Assembly: GCA_022771185.1 (NCBI GenBank)
Contig: JALFCJ010000004.1
Span: 1-11,436 of the forward strand
Origin: Spirochaetales bacterium
Lineage (GTDB): Bacteria > Spirochaetota > Spirochaetia > Sphaerochaetales > Sphaerochaetaceae
Reading direction: 5' to 3'
DNA length: 11,436 bases
Position numbers and translations under genes: made by a program. Numbering within the stretch: position 1 is the stretch's first letter; every line of letters begins with the position of its first letter. Below the pieces are notes generated by a model. The model was not told where the DNA came from. It ran no database searches and saw nothing but the letters and a program-made list of their open reading frames with translations. This document shows positions 6,656-11,436 of this stretch, one piece after another.

Positions 6656-7948
6656 TTATTTTGCTTTTTTATTCTCCTCCAGAGCTTCGTTTGCCTCTCT
6701 ATAGATATACTCCGTGGCCATTCTTACCTTTGCAGCAACATCACACTTTTCTATAGGGAAACAGTAGAAGACTTTTTCAGCATCTCCGATACTGATCATG
6801 TCTCCTTTTTCATACCAATATAAATCCGATGCTACAGAGTAGTTGTCGAGGGGATAACGTCTGAAATCCAAGGCCTTGTCGTCGCTCTTTAGATGGAAGC
6901 CCTCCTCCGTGTGGACCAGTCTACCGTTTCCAATATCGAATATAGCGCTGTTTCCCCTTTGCATCAGGATCTTTACTTTAACGTCTACTTTATATCTTCC
7001 CTCATCTATCTCTTTCTCCACTTCTTCCCTCTCCCACTTCGACCAAGAAGGGATGGAAGTGAAGGTATCGTTTCCGTTTTTGTTCTTTATGCTTCCATCT
7101 TCTTCCAGTGACCACTCCTCGCCGCAGGAAGTGCACTTTATAGTAGTGCCGGAACTTTTCATCATTCCTTCTTTATGGCAATGAGGGCACTTATAGAGCA
7201 CGCTTGATAGGCCATCCGCCCTGAAGTTCTCTCCGATTTTCACACCATTCTCTTTCTGCCACTTAAAGTGGTCGAATCCGAAGTGTGGCCTGATAGCAGC
7301 GTTTATCTCATCGACGCTCATTTTTTCTGCGTCCTCAGGGGACAATAAATACTCCATCTTTGCGCTTACATCCACTTTTCTTATCTGAAGCCTGTTGTAC
7401 AAGGGATCACGATGGAATGCACCGAAGGTCTCTATCATGACGACAGGAATCTTCAAAAGCTTGATCATCTTTCCAAGACTCTCCGGAAGAGGAGTGGGAG
7501 TAGTCCCGTCAAAAGAATATGAAGCCTCCGGATATAATAGTATGGAGTCTTTTAGAGTTCTTACGGAGTACATCATATCTTTCACAAGAGAAGTCTCTGA
7601 AACGAACTTATGTGTCGGAATACATCCGATGGCTCTCATAAGCCCCTCTTTCCCTACAAAACCGTCGGCCTCGCATATAATATTGAAAGGTCTTGGATAG
7701 AGAATACAGGAAGCGATCTTCAAGTCTATAAATGACGAGTGGTTCATTAGAAATAGGGCGCACTCTTTCTTTCCCAGCCTCTCCATATTCTTCTTTTCAA
7801 GTTTGAAGTGGACTTTCTTAAGAGTCGGCCACGAGAGTCCTCCAAGTAGGGAACGGAAAAAGATATTTGGTCTTAATGGTTTTTTCCTCTCTTCCCTGGC
7901 CATAGCCATGACGCTCTTATAATCAGAGTTCTTTGTTTTTATTTTCAT
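6656..7948 (-). CDS. 1-acylglycerol-3-phosphate-type acyltransferase with C-terminal zinc ribbon
   Basis: This 430-residue protein has an N-terminal PlsC-like acyltransferase domain, the family that adds acyl chains to lysophosphatidic acid at the inner membrane. Motif I is MNHSSFID (H70 and D75, the HxxxxD catalytic pair), and the later LYPEASYSFDG (E141) resembles motif III. After about residue 230 comes a segment not found in plain PlsC enzymes: a zinc ribbon with CxxC pairs C254/C257 and C272/C275, then about 150 residues of unrecognised mixed sequence. I chose the ATG at 7948 because AGGCGGA lies 8 nt upstream and a TATAAT box lies just before that. The frame stays open to 8041, but that longer version would run through the feo terminator. 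The substrate is unproven, and the C-terminal half makes simple LPA acylation less certain. Confidence 0.82.
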   Translation of the reverse strand: MKIKTKNSDYKSVMAMAREERKKPLRPNIFFRSLLGGLSWPTLKKVHFKLEKKNMERLGKKECALFLMNHSSFIDLKIASCILYPRPFNIICEADGFVGKEGLMRAIGCIPTHKFVSETSLVKDMMYSVRTLKDSILLYPEASYSFDGTTPTPLPESLGKMIKLLKIPVVMIETFGAFHRDPLYNRLQIRKVDVSAKMEYLLSPEDAEKMSVDEINAAIRPHFGFDHFKWQKENGVKIGENFRADGLSSVLYKCPHCHKEGMMKSSGTTIKCTSCGEEWSLEEDGSIKNKNGNDTFTSIPSWSKWEREEVEKEIDEGRYKVDVKVKILMQRGNSAIFDIGNGRLVHTEEGFHLKSDDKALDFRRYPLDNYSVASDLYWYEKGDMISIGDAEKVFYCFPIEKCDVAAKVRMATEYIYREANEALEENKKAK

Positions 7949-7969
7949 AATGTGATTCCGCCTTTTCTG

Positions 7970-7998
7970 ATTATATGAGGCTTTATGGAATCTAGAAA
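7970..7998 (-). promoter_or_regulatory. Promoter for the acyltransferase gene
   Basis: On the minus strand a perfect TATAAT (7975-7970) lies 17 nt after TTTCTA (7998-7993), a weak -35. It sits downstream of the feo terminator and about 22 nt before the chosen start codon, which supports both the start and an independent transcript. Confidence 0.55.
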
Positions 7999-8007
7999 GT
8001 TTTTTGT

Positions 8008-8036
8008 TTAAAAAGGGTGCCATATTCGACACCCTT
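8008..8036 (-). terminator. Rho-independent terminator of the feo operon
   Basis: On the minus strand AAGGGTG (8036-8030) pairs perfectly with CACCCTT (8019-8013) around a 10-nt loop and runs into TTTTTAAAC. It begins 4 bp after the stop of the FeoB-associated gene, in the correct direction. The + strand has no T-run after the stem. Confidence 0.7.
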
Positions 8037-8040
8037 CCCA

Positions 8041-8190
8041 TTACTTATGGCAGGACCCCTTCATGCTGCAACTAGAGCAGCCACAGGAACAGGAGCCTCC
8101 TCCATTTTTCTTTTTCTTAACTAAACTGAATACTACAGCCCCTACCACTAGAAGTAAGACCAATAAAACAATCAAAGTCGGTATATTCAT
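8041..8190 (-). CDS. FeoB-associated cysteine-rich membrane protein
   Basis: This 49-residue protein has a hydrophobic segment (residues 3-24), a KKKK stop-transfer at 25-28, a GGG hinge and a cysteine cluster with C34, C36, C38, C41 and C47 (CSCGCSSC...C). It fits the small FeoB-associated Cys-rich family found after feoB in many anaerobes. The charge pattern places the cysteine tail in the cytoplasm beside the FeoB G-domain. It may bind Fe(II) or a cluster and tune transport, but no mechanism is established. ATG at 8190 overlaps the feoB stop as ATGA, so translation is probably coupled. It is the last gene before the terminator. It is short, but the position and composition make it convincing. 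Confidence 0.88.
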   Translation of the reverse strand: MNIPTLIVLLVLLLVVGAVVFSLVKKKKNGGGSCSCGCSSCSMKGSCHK

Positions 8191-10592
8191 ACTTTTACTC
8201 TCCTATCTTTTTTGATCAGCGCATACAAGAAATAAGCAGAAGCCAAAATAGCCACGATAAGGAATATATAGCTTGGGCTTCCGGTAAACAACAATCCGAA
8301 CTGATTAATTACAAAGGCTACGAAATATGCATATAGACACTGATAAATAAGTGCAAACCATGTCCACCTGTTATCGTTCATCTCCCTTTTTATGGCACCT
8401 ATAGCCGCAAAACAAGGTGCACAAAGAAGATTGAAGCACAAAAATGATAGTCCTGACACCTTAGTAAAAGCTTGTGCTATGCCAATGAATGCACTTTTTT
8501 CCGCACCATATAGAATTCCAAGTGTTCCTACAATATTCTCTTTTGCAACCAGCCCGGTGATGGTTGCAACTGTGCTCTGCCAGTCCCCCCAGCCAAGAGG
8601 ATAGAATATCCAGGCGATAAGAGAACCCAAGAATGCGAGAATAGAGTGGTCAAGCTCTTCCGCAGAAAGCATTCTGAAGCCTTCTTCCGTGAAGCCGAAG
8701 AAAGAAGTGAACCATACCACAATGGTGGAAAGAAGAATGATGGTTCCGGCTTTCTTAATAAATGACCAACCTCTCTCCCACATTGATAACAGTACGTTCT
8801 TTGCTGTAGGCATATGATAAGAAGGTAGTTCCATGACAAAGGGAGCCGGTTCCCCGGAAAACTTCTTTGTCTTTTTCAATATTATTCCGCTGGTTATAAT
8901 TGCAAACATTCCCAGGAAATATGCAAATGGAGCCACCCAGGCTTCCCCTCCGAATATGGTTCCTGCAATAAGTGCGATGAAGGGCAGCTTCGCCCCGCAA
9001 GGAATGAAGGTTGTGGTCATAATGGTCATTCTTCTATCTTTCTCATTCTCAATGGTACGCGATGCCATGACACCAGGAACTCCACAGCCTGTGCCGATTA
9101 AGATTGGAATGAAAGACTTTCCTGATAACCCGAACTTACGGAACACTCGGTCCATGACAAAGGCGATTCTAGCCATGTATCCGCAGTCTTCAAGAAGCGC
9201 AAGAAACAGAAATAGAACGAACATCTGAGGAACAAAGCCCAGTACGGCACCCACTCCCGCTACAATTCCGTCTAGTATCAGTCCCATAAGCCATTCTTTG
9301 CATCCGATTTTCTCCAGACCACTCTCTATCAAAACAGGAAGCCCTGGAACCCAGATGCCATAATCTTGAGCTTCAGGCTCAGTGAAGTCATAAGAAATAA
9401 GGACATCAGAGGCGGAGAGCAGGTCTTCATATCCGACTTCAACTACTTCTTCCGATAGTGTCTCCTCGTCAACGATAGTATAACTAGCCGTCGAAGAATG
9501 ATTATTTTCCTCAATAACCTCTTTCAGTAGACTTTCGTTGTACTCCCTTTCTCCACCAAAAGCGTTGACGATGTCCATAGATGTTGTATATTCTTCCATG
9601 CTCTCGCTATAAGCACTTCTTCCTTTTCCAAATAAGAAGAAACCATCACCGAATAATCCGTCATTCACCCAGTCAGTACACATTGTTCCAATGGTCGTCA
9701 CTGAAACAAAGTATACAAGCCACATTACGAGAGCAAAAATAGGAAGAGAGAGATACTTGTTTGTTACAATACGGTCTATTTTATCGGAAGTGGAAAGAGT
9801 CTTACCGCTTTTCTTATAACAAGTCTTCAATACACTCTCAATATAGCGGTATCTTTCGTTGGTGATGATAGACTCTGCGTCATCATCCATTTCCTTTTCC
9901 ACACTGCTTATTTCTTTTTCAATCTCAGATATGACAAACTGCTCCAGATTCAGCTTCTCTCTTACATTTTTGTCTCTCTCGAAAAGCTTCACCCCATACC
10001 ATCTTCTTTCCCTCTCTTCTATATTTTGGAGTGCTTCTTTTTCGATAAAGGCCAAAGCTTTCTCCACTCTTTCAGAGAATATATGGTTATGATTTCTATT
10101 GTTCCTTTCACTCTCTTTTATAGCCGCCTCTGCTGCAGATAGTGTGTTCTCCCCCTTCAGTGCAGATATCTCCACAACAGGGCAACCCAAGGTTTGGGAG
10201 AGAAGGGGAATGTTGATCTTATCACCATTTTTTCTCACCACGTCGCTCATATTAAGGGCGATGACCATTGGTATTCCCAACTCCAACAGCTGCATGGAAA
10301 GATATAGATTTCTTTCCAAGTTTGTTCCATCCACAATGTTAAGTATGGCTTCAGGTTTTTCCTCCATTAGGTAGTTTCTCGCCACTACTTCTTCACTTGT
10401 ATATGGAGATAGAGAGTAAATGCCAGGAAGGTCTATGATCTTGACATTACTGTGCTTTTTTAGTCTCCCCTCCTTCTTTTCTACTGTTACCCCAGGCCAG
10501 TTTCCAACATATTGATTTGAGTCAGTAAGATTATTAAATAGCGTAGTCTTACCAGAGTTTGGATTACCTGCCAATGCGATTCTTATATTCAT
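8187..10592 (-). CDS. feoB: Ferrous iron transporter FeoB
   Basis: FeoB is the inner-membrane Fe(II) importer, with a cytoplasmic GTPase-like domain at the N-terminus. In this 801-residue protein G1 is GNPNSGKT (9-16), G3 is DLPG (54-57), G4 is NMSD (114-117) and G5 is SALKG (143-147). A charged helical GDI/linker region spans about 170-275. The membrane part begins near residue 280 and includes the conserved GTGCGVPGVMASRT (C503) and PCGAKLPF (C532) motifs and APCFAAIGA (C727). Between the first two membrane segments there is an extra, very acidic loop of about 87 residues (326-412), as in some clostridial-type FeoBs. The start has AGAGGT 5 nt upstream at 10603-10598. It lies 11 bp after feoA and overlaps the next gene by 4 bp. 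Confidence 0.97.
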   Translation of the reverse strand: MNIRIALAGNPNSGKTTLFNNLTDSNQYVGNWPGVTVEKKEGRLKKHSNVKIIDLPGIYSLSPYTSEEVVARNYLMEEKPEAILNIVDGTNLERNLYLSMQLLELGIPMVIALNMSDVVRKNGDKINIPLLSQTLGCPVVEISALKGENTLSAAEAAIKESERNNRNHNHIFSERVEKALAFIEKEALQNIEERERRWYGVKLFERDKNVREKLNLEQFVISEIEKEISSVEKEMDDDAESIITNERYRYIESVLKTCYKKSGKTLSTSDKIDRIVTNKYLSLPIFALVMWLVYFVSVTTIGTMCTDWVNDGLFGDGFFLFGKGRSAYSESMEEYTTSMDIVNAFGGEREYNESLLKEVIEENNHSSTASYTIVDEETLSEEVVEVGYEDLLSASDVLISYDFTEPEAQDYGIWVPGLPVLIESGLEKIGCKEWLMGLILDGIVAGVGAVLGFVPQMFVLFLFLALLEDCGYMARIAFVMDRVFRKFGLSGKSFIPILIGTGCGVPGVMASRTIENEKDRRMTIMTTTFIPCGAKLPFIALIAGTIFGGEAWVAPFAYFLGMFAIITSGIILKKTKKFSGEPAPFVMELPSYHMPTAKNVLLSMWERGWSFIKKAGTIILLSTIVVWFTSFFGFTEEGFRMLSAEELDHSILAFLGSLIAWIFYPLGWGDWQSTVATITGLVAKENIVGTLGILYGAEKSAFIGIAQAFTKVSGLSFLCFNLLCAPCFAAIGAIKREMNDNRWTWFALIYQCLYAYFVAFVINQFGLLFTGSPSYIFLIVAILASAYFLYALIKKDRRVKV

Positions 10593-10603
10593 TTTTTACC
10601 TCT

Positions 10604-10825
10604 TTATTCCACGTCTATGTTCTCAGCTTCACTCTTTCTAATTGTCAACTCATAGCCTCTGACATTTACTTCAATAGGATCCCCGAGAGGTGCAACCTTT
10701 CTTACAAAAATCTCTACACCTTTTGTTATTCCCATATCCATGATTCTTCTTTTCACAGGGCCTTCACCCTTCAGAGCCTTCACTTTTACGCTTTCGCCGA
10801 TTTTCACTTCTTTAAGAGTCCTCAT
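10604..10825 (-). CDS. feoA: FeoA (second in operon), SH3-like iron-transport accessory protein
   Basis: This 73-residue cytoplasmic FeoA has the SH3-like fold thought to contact FeoB and affect its GTPase or transport activity. Typical features are MDMGITKGVEI, VRKVAPLGDPIEVNVRGYELTIRKSEAENI and the C-terminal acidic end. This copy keeps the classical PLGDPIEV and RGYELTIRK motifs. AAAGGAG at 10839-10833 is a strong ribosome site. The gene is 15 bp after the first feoA and 11 bp before feoB. It is an ordinary-length member. Confidence 0.95.
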   Translation of the reverse strand: MRTLKEVKIGESVKVKALKGEGPVKRRIMDMGITKGVEIFVRKVAPLGDPIEVNVRGYELTIRKSEAENIDVE

Positions 10826-10840
10826 ATTTCTTCTCCTTTA

Positions 10841-11053
10841 TCAGACCATTATTTTTCTTGCCATCTCCTGACTTATGGCTATTCGGGATTCCTTTATCTT
10901 GACTATTACGTTCCCGCTTATAACCGAGGTGACCACCACCTTGGTCCCATTGGAAAACCCCAGAGACTCCAAGTGTCTCTTCACTTCCGGTTTCCCTCCC
11001 AAAGCCTTCACTGTCATCTCGCTTCCTACTGGTGAAAAAGAAAGAGGTATCAT
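10841..11053 (-). CDS. feoA: FeoA (first in operon), divergent paralogue
   Basis: This 70-residue FeoA-like protein is first in the operon. It shares the fold markers VKALGGKPEVKRHLESLGFSNGTKV but replaces the PLGDP segment with VISGNVIVKIKESRIAISQEMARKIMV. This is the second FeoA subtype that commonly precedes the classical one in Clostridia-type feo operons. The pair may form unlike contacts with FeoB, but that is inference. The ATG at 11053 is preceded by AAGGAG with 7 nt spacing. The mRNA leader carries an operator within the first about 30 nt, so expression should follow metal status. Confidence 0.92.
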   Translation of the reverse strand: MIPLSFSPVGSEMTVKALGGKPEVKRHLESLGFSNGTKVVVTSVISGNVIVKIKESRIAISQEMARKIMV

Positions 11054-11065
11054 TATTATTCTCCT

Positions 11066-11085
11066 TAGTTAGTTTTGCCTAACTT
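11066..11085. promoter_or_regulatory. Operator 2, same inverted repeat in the feo leader
   Basis: AGTTAG (11067-11072) and CTAACT (11079-11084) repeat the same arms with the same 6-bp spacing as operator 1, 35 bp away centre to centre. The site begins just after the predicted transcription start and ends at the feoA ribosome site, fitting a second repressor site. Confidence 0.72.
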
Positions 11086-11095
11086 ATCGATGACT

Positions 11096-11125
11096 AATAT
11101 AAGTTAGTATTTCCTAACTTGTCAA
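11096..11125 (-). promoter_or_regulatory. Promoter of the feo operon
   Basis: On the minus strand a perfect TTGACA (11125-11120) and TATATT (11101-11096) are 18 nt apart, with the expected start of transcription near 11089. The leader to the feoA ATG would be about 36 nt. An inverted-repeat operator fills the whole spacer. Confidence 0.8.
11101..11120. promoter_or_regulatory. Operator 1, inverted repeat between -35 and -10
   Basis: Arms AAGTTAG (11101-11107) and CTAACTT (11114-11120) are perfect complements separated by 6 bp. The site lies between the feo -35 and -10, where a bound repressor would block RNA polymerase. The arms resemble DtxR/IdeR-type half-sites (GTTAG/CTAAC), though the 6-bp spacing differs from the classical IdeR box. 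Confidence 0.75.
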
Positions 11126-11297
11126 CATACATAGATGATCTAATCAAGAAAGAAATTCAGCAAACTTATTATTTTTAGAGATAAATAACATCATTTCATC
11201 TCTCTAACTGTTTATAAAAAATGAGGTTAGTTCAGAAAACATATATCCAAAACATAAAACTATCTATAGACTTTTATTGTCGCAAAAGGAGAGATAT
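11126..11297. other. AT-rich divergent intergenic region
   Basis: Between the feo promoter and the right-hand gene lie 172 bases rich in A and T with no open frame of note. A promoter for the right-hand gene is expected here, but no convincing -35/-10 pair is visible. An outward-facing CTAAC/GTTAG pair at 11204-11230 is noted but not called as an operator. Confidence 0.6.
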
Positions 11298-11436
11298 ATG
11301 AAAGAAATAACTCTTGACGGTCTATGGAAACTCAGAGCAGACAAAATCGAAGACAACAAATTTGGTATCAAAGAAAATATGGAGTGGGACATGACGCTTC
11401 CTGGGGATGTGCATGGTACTCTCATTAAAAACAACA
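11298..11436 (+). CDS. GH2 beta-mannosidase-like protein, N-terminal fragment cut by window edge
   Basis: Only 46 codons are visible. The start (MKEITLDGLWKLR) and the later WDMTLPGDVHGTLIKN are the usual opening of the sugar-binding jelly-roll domain of GH2 beta-mannosidases, which remove terminal beta-mannose from mannan- or N-glycan-derived oligosaccharides. No signal peptide is present, so a cytoplasmic enzyme acting on imported sugars is likely. AAAGGAG at 11285-11291 sits 6 nt before the ATG. The catalytic glutamates lie outside the window, so the call rests on the N-terminal motif alone, and another GH2 activity is possible. It is transcribed away from the feo operon. Confidence 0.78.
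   Translation, partial: MKEITLDGLWKLRADKIEDNKFGIKENMEWDMTLPGDVHGTLIKNN

Noticed and set aside
7949..8041. Upstream ATG extending the acyltransferase by 31 residues
   Set aside because: The extension would include the feo terminator hairpin and the TATAAT box, and its sequence is basic and unlike the family.
8833..9228. 131-codon + strand open frame inside feoB
   Set aside because: It is fully antisense to strongly conserved FeoB membrane motifs, has no supporting ribosome site and matches no known protein.
10559..11035. 158-codon + strand open frame across the feoA genes
   Set aside because: It runs antisense through both feoA genes and into feoB. Its composition (many Ser, Phe, His, Tyr) is typical of a shadow frame.
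11204..11230. CTAAC and GTTAG separated by 17 bases upstream of the mannosidase gene
   Set aside because: The half-sites face outward with wide spacing, unlike the two feo operators. A five-base match in AT-rich DNA is easily chance.
11231..11258. TTCAGA/CATAAA as a promoter for the beta-mannosidase gene
   Set aside because: Each box matches the consensus at only four positions and equally good pairs occur by chance in this AT-rich stretch.
1..11436. CRISPR arrays, insertion sequences, tRNA or rRNA genes
   Set aside because: No regularly spaced repeats, transposase frames with terminal repeats, or tRNA-like cloverleaf sequences were seen.

Overview
This 11.4-kb stretch comes from a bacterial chromosome and is almost entirely coding, with a moderate, slightly AT-rich composition. 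The gene content suggests an obligate anaerobe living on plant matter, such as a gut or rumen organism. It has ferrous-iron uptake by Feo, a flavodoxin/ferredoxin redox protein, a pectinesterase and a GH2 beta-mannosidase-like protein. The style of the EPSP synthase (TSQYLSGLL, EKPYVKMTLKWL) fits a spirochaete best to my eye. The Feo cluster resembles those of Clostridia, so the phylum is a tentative inference.

Positions 1-5718 (+ strand) are one tightly packed gene train. It holds the 3' part of aroA, an EFR1-type flavodoxin-ferredoxin protein, a PatB/MalY C-S lyase, a CPBP intramembrane protease, a DUF2974 (Mbeg1-like) alpha/beta hydrolase and a membrane-anchored DNA/RNA non-specific endonuclease. 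Adjacent genes are 1 bp apart or overlap by 4 to 17 bp, so they are very probably one transcript whose promoter lies left of the window. The last three genes look like a physically linked membrane/envelope module of unknown purpose.

Positions 5713-7948 (- strand) hold a pectinesterase without a signal peptide and, upstream of it, a lysophosphatidic-acid-type acyltransferase with a zinc ribbon and a long C-terminal extension. The pectinesterase meets the nuclease gene tail-to-tail through a shared TTATAA that supplies both stop codons. A good -10 box lies just before the acyltransferase.

Positions 8008-11125 (- strand) are a complete ferrous-iron uptake operon: promoter with two matching inverted-repeat operators, feoA, feoA, feoB, a 49-residue FeoB-associated cysteine-rich membrane protein, and a rho-independent terminator. 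The operators (AGTTAG-N6-CTAACT) sit between -35 and -10 and over the early transcribed region. This is the arrangement expected for repression by a metal-dependent regulator, probably DtxR-like, which is not encoded here.

Positions 11126-11436 hold an AT-rich divergent intergenic region and then the first 46 codons of a GH2 beta-mannosidase-like gene on the + strand. No tRNA, rRNA, CRISPR array, insertion sequence or attachment site was seen.
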